Notes: generated by a model from the sequence alone, not told the origin. DNA of 7,225 nucleotides from CF-113 sp035308345 (GCA_035308345.1 DATGGW010000365.1:1-7225), one strand, 5' to 3'; shown: positions 1-5,692, counted from the stretch's first letter. Made by a program: numbers and translations.

Positions 1-1335
1 GATATGATTGTTGTACCAGGGGCCAAGCTCAACCAGTTGGCCGGTCGATGTCGCCAGCAGTTGAGGTTTGCTTGCTCGCAACTGAGAGCCGGAGCCGGAA
101 ATCTGCACGGTATAAATCGCGCTGTGCCGATCATATGGCTCCTGCTCATCGCTTGAAAATTCAACGTAAGCCAGGGTATGCGCGTCGGGCGAGAAAATGG
201 GCGTTGTCACCCAGTGATATTGCGCGCTGTTGCTAAGATTATCCTGCTCTGGCAGCACTATCTGTGTATTCCCTAATGCTGGTGGAGACCCCTGCAATGT
301 TGTAATACTCAGGCTATTGGCATACGAGAGGGCGGCCACGCTGGCAGGGACGCTATGATCGGTTGGAACTGGCACTGCCCCTTCGTCTGCCGAGTATAGA
401 AGAGTATTCCCGGACGGTGTGAGAGCGAGCGGACCTTGCCCTGGGTCTTCATCCAAAATAGGCTGCAATGTCGCCGGAGTCGCGCTTATGTCAAGCGACC
501 ATAACCCGTACTGCACCGCCTCGTGGCTACCCCGATCATCCGTCAGCAACAGGATGTTGTCCGACTGCGCCGGCACGCCATCCATGAAGGAAAAGATGTG
601 ATAGCAGGGGCATTCCAAAGCGGATTGCTGGTAGACAACGGCAGGGTCGCCTAAGGGTCCGGCGTGAATCACAAGCGTGCCATCACCATTGGCCGGTTCG
701 GTACTCCATGCAATCATCTTACCATCATTACTGAGCGCCATCGAGGTGATTACCTGCCCCGCATCCAGAGTCGCGATTTGTGTCGGCGTTCCCCCAAAGA
801 CATCGGTTATCCAGATACCATCACCACTGTAAAGCAGCTGGCCTGATGGCATCAAAATAGGAGGCGCGGCATTATCACTGATAAATCCCTGCGTGGGTAT
901 GACCTGCGCATCGTTACCCGCAGCTGATCCTGAAGCAGAGACAAGGTACAGCGTGCCGTTCTGCTCATAGATTACATACTGACTCGCGGATAATTGCAGT
1001 GGCGGCGCATCCTGGTGATCGGGGACGATTATCGACGAGGCTATCGTTGCACTTACTTCCGGCTCTGCTGTAATAGTAGGCGTCAACGCTCCGCTGTTTC
1101 TCGCAGTTGGACTCGTTTGTGGACCTGCCACGACAGGAGTAGTTTGAGCGCCGGCAGACTGAGCAGTTCGTAGCAGGCTGAAAACGAGTTCACCTGAGAA
1201 GAACAATAACAACAGACAGATAAGCATTAGCAAGGAAATAATCCCTGCTCTGGTGAAACGGAAGCGCGATTCGCTCAATGGCTTAGAGACACGCCGAGGT
1301 TTTTGCTCAGGTGGATCTGTTACTTGCTGTGTCAA
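1..1335 (-). CDS. Membrane-anchored TolB/WD40-like beta-propeller protein, 3' end beyond window
   Basis: The minus-strand frame is open from position 1335 to the window edge (445 codons, no stop), so the C-terminus is missing. Residues 1-30 are polar and basic, residues 31-55 form one strongly hydrophobic segment (a signal anchor, N-terminus in the cytoplasm), and residues 56-115 are a Thr/Pro/Ala-rich linker. After that come propeller-type repeats, each with a turn like [F/L]-S-x-D-x-x-x-[L/I]-A-[Y/W]: residues 161-171, 201-211, 305-315 and the clearest, FSPDAHTLAYV, at 381-391. Such PD40/TolB-like repeats usually form extracytoplasmic propellers that bind proteins or sugars; no enzyme motif is visible. 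A Cys-Pro-Cys lies at 242-244. The start is TTG: an in-frame TAA lies three codons upstream and no ATG occurs before the membrane segment. Purine runs at 1338-1343 and 1348-1352 are poorly spaced as ribosome-binding sites. The gene follows the hydrolase stop by 29 nt, so co-transcription is likely. The specific role is unknown. Confidence 0.72.
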   Translation of the reverse strand, partial: MTQQVTDPPEQKPRRVSKPLSESRFRFTRAGIISLLMLICLLLLFFSGELVFSLLRTAQSAGAQTTPVVAGPQTSPTARNSGALTPTITAEPEVSATIASSIIVPDHQDAPPLQLSASQYVIYEQNGTLYLVSASGSAAGNDAQVIPTQGFISDNAAPPILMPSGQLLYSGDGIWITDVFGGTPTQIATLDAGQVITSMALSNDGKMIAWSTEPANGDGTLVIHAGPLGDPAVVYQQSALECPCYHIFSFMDGVPAQSDNILLLTDDRGSHEAVQYGLWSLDISATPATLQPILDEDPGQGPLALTPSGNTLLYSADEGAVPVPTDHSVPASVAALSYANSLSITTLQGSPPALGNTQIVLPEQDNLSNSAQYHWVTTPIFSPDAHTLAYVEFSSDEQEPYDRHSAIYTVQISGSGSQLRASKPQLLATSTGQLVELGPWYNNHI

Positions 1336-1364
1336 AACCCCTTAAAACCCCCAAATAAACTTAT

Positions 1365-2171
1365 TCAAGCCGTTTGATTCATCTTTTGATGCGGACTGGC
1401 TTTTCCGGCATGGAGCTGTATAAAGGCCAGTGTCTTGGCCAGGACTTCATCGCGATCGTGGTCTTTCATGACTACATGATACGAACGATGAAACGTCACC
1501 AGGTGTTTCTCTCGTGAACCGATGAGCCGGTAAATTTCTCTCCCGTCTCGAGCAGGAACGACATGATCGTGAATGGAAATCATAACCAGCGCGGGTACAG
1601 TCACAAGCGGCAGCTCTTCGCGCAGCCGCGGCAGGTAGCGCAGCATACTCTCTACCGGCCGCATCGGCATCCAGCTATAGGCATTGGCATCACGCTGGTA
1701 ACGTTTACGCGCCTTGTGATCACGCACATCTTCACGCAGCCGCGGCAGGAAAGGTGTGATATATTTCGCTACTCCGACCGCGGCTTTCAGCCAGGAATGC
1801 ATATGGAGAGGCGCGCAGATAGTGACGATTCCCGTGACTTCTTCATGCGCCGCGACATGCAGGGAGAGAGCGCCGCCCAGCGAATGACCTACCAGGAAGA
1901 CCACGTTACAGCGTTGTTTGAGGGCGCGCAGCTCATCGTATACCGCTCTCGACCATTCCTCCCATCCGATGGCCAGCATATCTTTCACTTTACTACCATG
2001 CCCTGGCAAGAGCATGTTCACTACTACCATGTCACGCGAACGAAGAAGCGTCTCCATCTCAGCGAAATCGCTCCTGCTGCCATTCAAACCATGCACCAGC
2101 AGAACACCTATTGCCGGTTGGGTCGGAGAAGTAGCTGGTTGCGGATCGTGTGCTGGTTGGGATGTCGTCAT
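1365..2171 (-). CDS. Alpha/beta hydrolase, carboxylesterase/monoacylglycerol lipase-like
   Basis: This 268-residue protein has the full alpha/beta-hydrolase signature. An HG oxyanion-hole motif sits at residues 27-28 in VLLVHGLNGSRSD. The nucleophile elbow GHSLGG is at 95-100, with Ser97 as nucleophile. The probable acid is Asp202 in SIHDHVVP, and the probable catalytic His is His232 in RSYHVV. The order and spacing resemble Est30-type carboxylesterases and bacterial monoacylglycerol lipases, which cleave short- or medium-chain acyl esters. Residues 125-190, rich in Arg and Leu, would form the cap. There is no signal peptide: the first 20 residues are polar and Pro/Thr-rich, so it is probably cytoplasmic. 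The start ATG at 2171 has AAGGAAAG at 2180-2187 upstream. It is divergent from the PLP enzyme gene and is followed after 29 nt by the propeller gene, its likely operon partner. I found no convincing promoter on this strand. The family is secure; the substrate is not known. Confidence 0.92.
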   Translation of the reverse strand: MTTSQPAHDPQPATSPTQPAIGVLLVHGLNGSRSDFAEMETLLRSRDMVVVNMLLPGHGSKVKDMLAIGWEEWSRAVYDELRALKQRCNVVFLVGHSLGGALSLHVAAHEEVTGIVTICAPLHMHSWLKAAVGVAKYITPFLPRLREDVRDHKARKRYQRDANAYSWMPMRPVESMLRYLPRLREELPLVTVPALVMISIHDHVVPARDGREIYRLIGSREKHLVTFHRSYHVVMKDHDRDEVLAKTLAFIQLHAGKASPHQKMNQTA

Positions 2172-2199
2172 ATTGTCTGCTTTCCTTTTTCGTATGCAC

Positions 2200-2223
2200 G
2201 GATGCGATAAATCGAGTCCCTAC
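2200..2223 (+). repeat. CTAC-ended imperfect palindrome, copy 1
   Basis: The arms are GGATGCGAT and ATCGAGTCC around a 2-base centre AA, with 7 of 9 positions pairing, followed by CTAC. It shares the GCGAT-centre-ATCG core with copies at 2306 and 3691. It lies 12 nt upstream of the minus-strand hydrolase ribosome-binding site, inside that gene's likely leader. This is the most degenerate of the copies. Confidence 0.55.
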
Positions 2224-2263
2224 GCTTACTACGTTTGGACAGGCGCACCGGTTACTTATTGGA

Positions 2264-2292
2264 TTGCCCTTTCCCCCAAAAGGTGCTATAGT
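2264..2292 (+). promoter_or_regulatory. Sigma-70-like promoter for the PLP enzyme gene
   Basis: A -35 box TTGCCC (2264-2269) and a -10 box TATAGT (2287-2292) are separated by 17 bp. Initiation would fall near 2299, giving a leader of about 50 nt that contains palindrome copy 2 and the ribosome-binding site. It lies in the divergent intergenic region and faces right. The -10 is good and the -35 moderate. Confidence 0.6.
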
Positions 2293-2305
2293 CGCTTCCA
2301 TCCGT

Positions 2306-2329
2306 GGACGCGATTTATCGCGTCGCTAC
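2306..2329 (+). repeat. CTAC-ended palindrome, copy 2
   Basis: The arms are GGACGCGAT and ATCGCGTCG around TT, with 8 of 9 positions pairing, followed by CTAC at 2326-2329. It lies between the proposed promoter and the ribosome-binding site of the PLP enzyme gene, so it would fold in the 5' leader and end only 5 nt before the Shine-Dalgarno sequence. Confidence 0.68.
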
Positions 2330-2334
2330 AAATT

Positions 2335-2342
2335 AGAAGGAG
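2335..2342 (+). promoter_or_regulatory. Ribosome-binding site fixing the PLP enzyme start
   Basis: AGAAGGAG lies 7 nt before the ATG at 2350. The reading frame is open far upstream (to 1918), but the family's N-terminus begins exactly at this ATG, so this site decides the start. Confidence 0.85.
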
Positions 2343-2349
2343 TCGATTT

Positions 2350-3501
2350 ATGAAATTCTCAACCAGAGCTATACACGCGGGCCAGGAAGCCGACCCGGCA
2401 ACTGGCGCTGTAATTACACCCATTTACCAGACATCAACCTATGCTCAGGCAGGGCTGGGAGAAAATAAAGGTTTTGAATATTCACGCACGGGCAACCCCA
2501 CGCGAACCGCGCTGGAAACATGCATCGCGGCACTTGAAGAGGGCAGTTATGGACTGGCCTTCGCCTCCGGTATGGCGGCGGAAACTGCTATTCTGAGTTT
2601 GCTCAACGCGGGCGATCATGTCATTTCGTGCGATGATACTTATGGCGGCACCTATCGCATCTTTGAGCGCGTTTTGCGCCGCTATAATGTCGAGGCAAGC
2701 TATGTACCCGTGGGGAATGTAGTCGATTACGAGAAGGTAATACGCCCAAATACAAAGATGATCTGGCTGGAATCCCCCACAAACCCCTTGCTCGGTCTGG
2801 TCGATATCCAGGCTATCGCGGCCCTTGCTCACAGCAGAAATCTGCTGGTGGTAGTTGATAACACCTTTGTCAGCCCCTATTTCCAGCAGCCATTAAAACT
2901 GGGCGCGGATATCGTTGTGCATAGCACCACCAAGTACATTAACGGGCATAGCGACGTGATCGGAGGCGCGCTGGTCACCAGCAATGAAGAAGTCTACCAG
3001 TCCATCAAGTTTTATCAAAACGCTGCTGGCGGAGTGCCCGCCCCGTTCGATGCCTGGCTCACGCTGCGCGGCATCAAGACTCTGGCCGTGCGCATGCGCC
3101 AGCACGAGGTAAACGCCCTGGCAGTAGCTCGCTTTTTACACGAGCACCCACTCGTCGAGAAAATATACTACCCCGGTTTGCCGTCGCACCCCGGTTATGA
3201 ACTTGCAAAACGACAGATGAGCGGCTTTGGGGGCATGGTGTCTTTCCAATTTAAAGGAAGCTTCGAGGATGTCGCCCGGGTGGTGCGGCGCTTCCGCGTC
3301 TTCGCCCTGGCGGAAAGTCTGGGCGGCGTCGAATCGCTGGTATGCCATCCCGCGTCAATGACGCACGGCTCTATCCCCAGAGATATTCGCGAAGCGCGCG
3401 GCCTCACCGACACGCTGCTGCGTTTATCGGTCGGCATCGAGGATGTAGAAGACATCCTGGCTGACCTGGAATATGCGCTGGCTTTCCAGGGTGTACACTA
3501 G
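2350..3501 (+). CDS. Cystathionine gamma-synthase / gamma-lyase family PLP enzyme
   Basis: This 383-residue protein has the usual length of the Cys/Met-metabolism PLP family (about 380-400). The visible landmarks are in order: N-terminal TRAIHAGQE at 5-13; YSRTGNPT at 44-51, supplying the phosphate-binding Tyr and Arg of the neighbouring subunit; FASGMAA at 71-77; the cofactor-ring Asp170 in VVDNTF; the Schiff-base Lys195 in HSTTKYINGHSD; AESLGGVESL at 321-330 and HPASMTH at 333-339; and Arg358 in LRLSVGIED, which holds the substrate carboxylate. The AESLGGVESL block matches cystathionine gamma-synthase and gamma-lyase rather than MetC-type beta-lyase. It would act in the cytoplasm as a homotetramer, in synthesis of cystathionine from an O-acyl-homoserine plus cysteine, or in its cleavage to cysteine. 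Synthase, lyase and methionine gamma-lyase activities cannot be told apart from sequence alone, and no sulfur-metabolism gene is adjacent, so no symbol is given. It has its own promoter at 2264-2292. Confidence 0.95.
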   Translation: MKFSTRAIHAGQEADPATGAVITPIYQTSTYAQAGLGENKGFEYSRTGNPTRTALETCIAALEEGSYGLAFASGMAAETAILSLLNAGDHVISCDDTYGGTYRIFERVLRRYNVEASYVPVGNVVDYEKVIRPNTKMIWLESPTNPLLGLVDIQAIAALAHSRNLLVVVDNTFVSPYFQQPLKLGADIVVHSTTKYINGHSDVIGGALVTSNEEVYQSIKFYQNAAGGVPAPFDAWLTLRGIKTLAVRMRQHEVNALAVARFLHEHPLVEKIYYPGLPSHPGYELAKRQMSGFGGMVSFQFKGSFEDVARVVRRFRVFALAESLGGVESLVCHPASMTHGSIPRDIREARGLTDTLLRLSVGIEDVEDILADLEYALAFQGVH

Positions 3502-3502
3502 T

Positions 3503-3571
3503 GCAAGCAGGCAGGTTTTGTTACATTTGTGTCTGCCAAACGATGTAATAAAAAGGATAGACGCTGCTTGC
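3503..3571. other. Nested inverted repeats after the PLP enzyme gene
   Basis: An 8-bp perfect inverted repeat, GCAAGCAG (3503-3510) and CTGCTTGC (3564-3571), encloses a second hairpin, TTACAT (3521-3526) with ATGTAA (3543-3548). That hairpin can be extended inward by TTG/CAA (3527-3529 with 3537-3539) across a 3-base bulge. It starts 2 nt after the stop codon at 3501. There is no T-tract, so it is not a textbook intrinsic terminator; it could be an mRNA 3'-end structure or a small structured element. No other gene is seen in 3502-3748 apart from the palindromes and promoter listed separately. Confidence 0.4.
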
Positions 3572-3596
3572 TAGAAAGCTAAAGCTACGATATATG
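3568..3596 (+). promoter_or_regulatory. Candidate promoter for the L,D-transpeptidase gene
   Basis: TTGCTA (3568-3573) and TATATG (3591-3596) are separated by 17 bp. This would give a leader of about 145 nt containing two CTAC palindromes. The AT-rich stretch TATATATAGT at 3621-3630 is an alternative -10 without a clear -35. Confidence 0.33.
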
Positions 3597-3628
3597 AGCT
3601 TATCAGGCAATTTCGTTCGTTATATATA

Positions 3629-3653
3629 GTAGGAGCGGCCCGCGCGGTCGCTC
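3629..3653 (-). repeat. CTAC-ended palindrome, inverted copy 3
   Basis: Read on the plus strand, GTAG (3629-3632) is followed by arms GAGCGGCC (3633-3640) and GGTCGCTC (3646-3653) around a 5-base loop CGCGC, with 7 of 8 positions pairing. On the minus strand it therefore ends in CTAC like the other copies. Its arm sequence differs from copies 1, 2 and 4, which suggests a family conserved in architecture rather than in stem sequence. Confidence 0.6.
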
Positions 3654-3690
3654 TGGCTCAAGTCTATTACAATTGTTATTGTTTCTATGT

Positions 3691-3714
3691 GGGCGCGATT
3701 TATCACGTCCCTAC
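3691..3714 (+). repeat. CTAC-ended palindrome, copy 4
   Basis: The arms are GGGCGCGAT and ATCACGTCC around TT, with 7 of 9 positions pairing, then CTAC (3711-3714). It is closely related to copy 2. It lies 17 nt upstream of the transpeptidase ribosome-binding site. The GTG at 3689-3691 touches its left end and opens a longer in-frame reading frame, which would be a false start. Confidence 0.65.
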
Positions 3715-3731
3715 ATCATGTATGTATAGCC

Positions 3732-3737
3732 AGGAGG
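3732..3737 (+). promoter_or_regulatory. Ribosome-binding site fixing the L,D-transpeptidase start
   Basis: AGGAGG lies 11 nt before the ATG at 3749. It supports this ATG over the in-frame GTG at 3689 and ATG at 3722. Starting at 3749 also leaves a normal-length lipoprotein signal peptide. Confidence 0.8.
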
Positions 3738-3748
3738 CACGTGCTACA

Positions 3749-5470
3749 ATGGCACATTTCCCGATTCCTCAACAGCATATTCGCAAGGGGGCGCTCGCGC
3801 TGGTCAGCGTATTGATAGCCATGCTCCTCCTGAGCGCCTGTGGAGGCGACCCCCAGGCGCAGCAGCAAGCAAATCAAAGTAAAACTGCTTTTGATAATGA
3901 AATCTCGCATGCCCAGAGCATCGGCATTCCAGTCTCAATGCTGGAGCCAATCATCGGCCAAGCGGCGGCATTAGATAGCACCAGCGCGCCTCTGGGCATT
4001 TTCAATGATCAACCCGTTACTAATTACAATACAAATCTCGCACAGCGCTATCAGATGCTTACCCTGGAGATAAAAGGGCTGGAGGCGCAGGGGACACAGC
4101 AACTTGACTACCAGGCCAGCCAGGATTTACAAACCCTGGCCACTGCCCTGGCCGTGCGCCAGAGCCAGAACTTCATCGAGGCGAAAACCTTTGCCAATCA
4201 ATTAACCGATTACCAGGCCCAACTTGCGAAGGCCCAATTTCCTAAAGACTACATCCTGATCAGCCAGGAAGCGAGAAGTTCGACAGAGGCGCTCCATTTG
4301 ATGGAACCCGCCTATGCTGATCTTACCTCCTTGCAACAGGTTATCAAGCAATTGCAGGCATCGCACCTGGACACCACAGCCCTCAACCAGCAGGCGCAGG
4401 GCGACCTGCAGACCTTCCGCGGCGCGAGCAGGCCGAACGATTTTTCGCAGCTCATCGACCAGATCAACACACAGCTGCAGGAAACAACGGTGTACTCAAT
4501 TCAGGCCATTCCTTTTGTGGGCGCGGCCAAACTCAATCAATTCAGCGCTGATATCAGCCAGCTTAAGAGCTATGGAGTCAATACCTCCACCTACCAGCAG
4601 CGCCTCACAGCCGATCAGCAGGCGCTCACCAATGCTAAGAATGTCAGTGACTTCCTGAAGCTTTCAGCGCAAATTGATAATGATACAGCGTCTATCCAGT
4701 TCCCACTGGTGCAGGGTGAGGCAAATTACCTGTTGAAGCAGTTCCACCAGGAAGTCACCAGTTGGGGCAAAACACATCAATACCATGATGCCTATGATGG
4801 AGGCGCATACAATCTGGATTATGAATATGACCAGCAGGGCATTGGTTCCGATGCGGATGCAGCGGTGCAATCGTCACAAACCCTGGATGACTACCAGTCT
4901 GACGTTGACTTGCTGAACAACGATATCCTGCTCCTGCATGCGATGGAAGCTGACTACAGCGACAAAACCCCCTGGAATAAGCAGCACGTGACCGATATCA
5001 GCCTGATGCAGCATTACGGTGTTTATGGAGCCAGCTCGGGTCCGGTGCTCGTCGTCTCGCTGATTGAGCAAACCCTGCGCTACTATAACAATGGGAAATT
5101 AGTGCGGTCATTCCAGGTCGTTACCGGCCAATACTTAAAGCCATCACCGCCTGGATTCTGGAGCATCTTTTTGCGAGAGCATCCAACCGAATTCAAATCA
5201 AGCGAACCACCGGGCTCGGCATTCTGGTATCCGCCAACTCCTATCCAGTACGCCATGGAATACCACGCCGGGGGCTACTTCTTCCATGATAGCTGGTGGC
5301 GTGGTACCTATGGTTCGGGAATGAACTTCCCGCATAGCGACCCCTCTTCTCCCTATGGCACCACGACATTTAATGATAATGGTAGCCATGGTTGTATCAA
5401 CATGAACCCCAACGATGTAGCGTGGCTATATTCACAGATTCCCTGGGGTACGCCGGTGATCCTGTATTAG
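3749..5470 (+). CDS. Lipoprotein with C-terminal YkuD L,D-transpeptidase domain and Gln-rich helical stalk
   Basis: This 573-residue protein starts with a lipoprotein signal peptide: basic residues at 12-13, a hydrophobic core at 15-28, and lipobox LSAC with Cys31 as the lipidated residue. It should therefore be anchored on the outer face of the cytoplasmic membrane. Residues 32-430 are mostly helical and Gln-rich (about 62 Gln in the whole protein) with repeat-like modules. EISHAQSIGI (51-60), DISQLKSYGV (268-277) and DISLMQHYGV (416-425) are related decapeptides, and 198-243 resembles 268-313. Residues 431-573 are the YkuD domain: VLVVSLIEQTLRYY at the N-side, VVTG at 457-460, His513 in FFHDSW, and SHGCINM at 546-552 with catalytic Cys549. 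YkuD enzymes form 3-3 peptidoglycan cross-links or attach proteins to peptidoglycan. No LysM or known peptidoglycan-binding motif is recognised in the stalk. It appears to be transcribed alone, and a GC-rich palindrome follows 27 nt after the stop. The enzyme class is secure; the stalk's role is not known. Confidence 0.92.
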   Translation: MAHFPIPQQHIRKGALALVSVLIAMLLLSACGGDPQAQQQANQSKTAFDNEISHAQSIGIPVSMLEPIIGQAAALDSTSAPLGIFNDQPVTNYNTNLAQRYQMLTLEIKGLEAQGTQQLDYQASQDLQTLATALAVRQSQNFIEAKTFANQLTDYQAQLAKAQFPKDYILISQEARSSTEALHLMEPAYADLTSLQQVIKQLQASHLDTTALNQQAQGDLQTFRGASRPNDFSQLIDQINTQLQETTVYSIQAIPFVGAAKLNQFSADISQLKSYGVNTSTYQQRLTADQQALTNAKNVSDFLKLSAQIDNDTASIQFPLVQGEANYLLKQFHQEVTSWGKTHQYHDAYDGGAYNLDYEYDQQGIGSDADAAVQSSQTLDDYQSDVDLLNNDILLLHAMEADYSDKTPWNKQHVTDISLMQHYGVYGASSGPVLVVSLIEQTLRYYNNGKLVRSFQVVTGQYLKPSPPGFWSIFLREHPTEFKSSEPPGSAFWYPPTPIQYAMEYHAGGYFFHDSWWRGTYGSGMNFPHSDPSSPYGTTTFNDNGSHGCINMNPNDVAWLYSQIPWGTPVILY

Positions 5471-5497
5471 GAAGGCTACCAGGGCGACAGTTTTCCA

Positions 5498-5522
5498 GGG
5501 CGGGGGCAAGCCCCGCCCCTAC
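5498..5522 (+). repeat. CTAC-ended palindrome, GC-rich copy 5
   Basis: The arms GGGCGGGG (5498-5505) and CCCCGCCC (5511-5518) pair perfectly over 8 bp around the loop GCAAG, followed by CTAC (5519-5522). It lies 27 nt after the transpeptidase stop and upstream of the rpsT promoter. With no T-tract it is not a classical terminator, though so stable a stem could protect the mRNA 3' end. The arms differ from the other copies while the architecture and CTAC end are kept. Confidence 0.7.
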
Positions 5523-5557
5523 CATACACGCGCTTCGCAGCCAACGCCTATTACCGT

Positions 5558-5587
5558 TTGACAGTTCTGTCGGACTTCTGCTATAAT
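5558..5587 (+). promoter_or_regulatory. Strong sigma-70-like promoter for rpsT-rplS-rnhB
   Basis: Perfect consensus boxes TTGACA (5558-5563) and TATAAT (5582-5587) are separated by 18 bp. Transcription should start near 5594, leaving a leader of about 96 nt before rpsT. Consensus strength fits a ribosomal-protein operon. Confidence 0.88.
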
Positions 5588-5615
5588 CCATAGGCACTCA
5601 GTCCGACGAACTGTC
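5560..5615. promoter_or_regulatory. Inverted repeat spanning the rpsT promoter
   Basis: GACAGTTCTGTCGGAC (5560-5575), overlapping the -35 box, reappears inverted as GTCCGACGAACTGTC (5601-5615) just after the expected transcription start, with one base inserted in the first arm. The left arm is itself a palindrome (GACAG-TT-CTGTC). The arms bracket the -10 region with centres about 40 bp apart, close to four helical turns, as expected for a two-site operator. No regulator is identified. Confidence 0.42.
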
Positions 5616-5625
5616 GGCATTTTTT
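5603..5625 (+). terminator. Possible promoter-proximal attenuator in the rpsT leader
   Basis: CCGAC (5603-5607) and GTCGG (5613-5617) form a 5-bp stem with loop GAACT, followed after CA by six T residues (5620-5625). This has the shape of an intrinsic terminator but with a short stem, and it would end transcripts about 30 nt after the predicted start. Confidence 0.4.
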
Positions 5626-5641
5626 GTACACTCGCCCATCC

Positions 5642-5692
5642 CATGTGAAGGGGCCAGGTGTCTCATGTTTCGGGGAGGTCACAACTCACATG
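5642..5692 (+). promoter_or_regulatory. Inverted repeat that would sequester the rpsT start codon
   Basis: CATGTGA (5642-5648) pairs perfectly over 7 bp with TCACATG (5686-5692), whose last three bases are the rpsT ATG. The Shine-Dalgarno GGGGAGGT (5672-5679) would sit in the loop. A second TCACA at 5679-5683 offers a competing partner for TGTGA. S20 is known to repress its own translation in Escherichia coli; whether this leader works that way is inference. Confidence 0.4.

Noticed and set aside
48..846. Three plus-strand frames of about 60 codons over the propeller gene
   Set aside because: They are short, lack ribosome-binding sites and lie antisense to a continuous 445-codon frame with propeller motifs.
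1563..2210. 215-codon plus-strand frame opposite the hydrolase
   Set aside because: It is antisense to a gene with a complete catalytic triad, and its translation has no recognisable domain and an unnatural His/Arg-rich composition.
1918..2349. Upstream extension of the PLP enzyme reading frame by 144 codons
   Set aside because: The extension overlaps the hydrolase on the other strand and crosses the promoter and a palindrome. The family's N-terminus and a good ribosome-binding site both point to ATG 2350.
3689..3748. GTG start at 3689 for the L,D-transpeptidase
   Set aside because: It lies at the edge of a palindrome, has no Shine-Dalgarno and would push the lipoprotein signal peptide 20 residues inward. 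ATG 3749 has AGGAGG and a normal signal peptide.
4314..4658. 114-codon plus-strand frame inside the transpeptidase gene
   Set aside because: It is an out-of-frame shadow, Arg/Ser/Pro-rich with no domain, inside a well-supported gene.
5498..5522. GC-rich hairpin as the intrinsic terminator of the transpeptidase gene
   Set aside because: No T-tract follows on either strand, and it shows the CTAC end of the dispersed palindrome family, so it is listed as a repeat.
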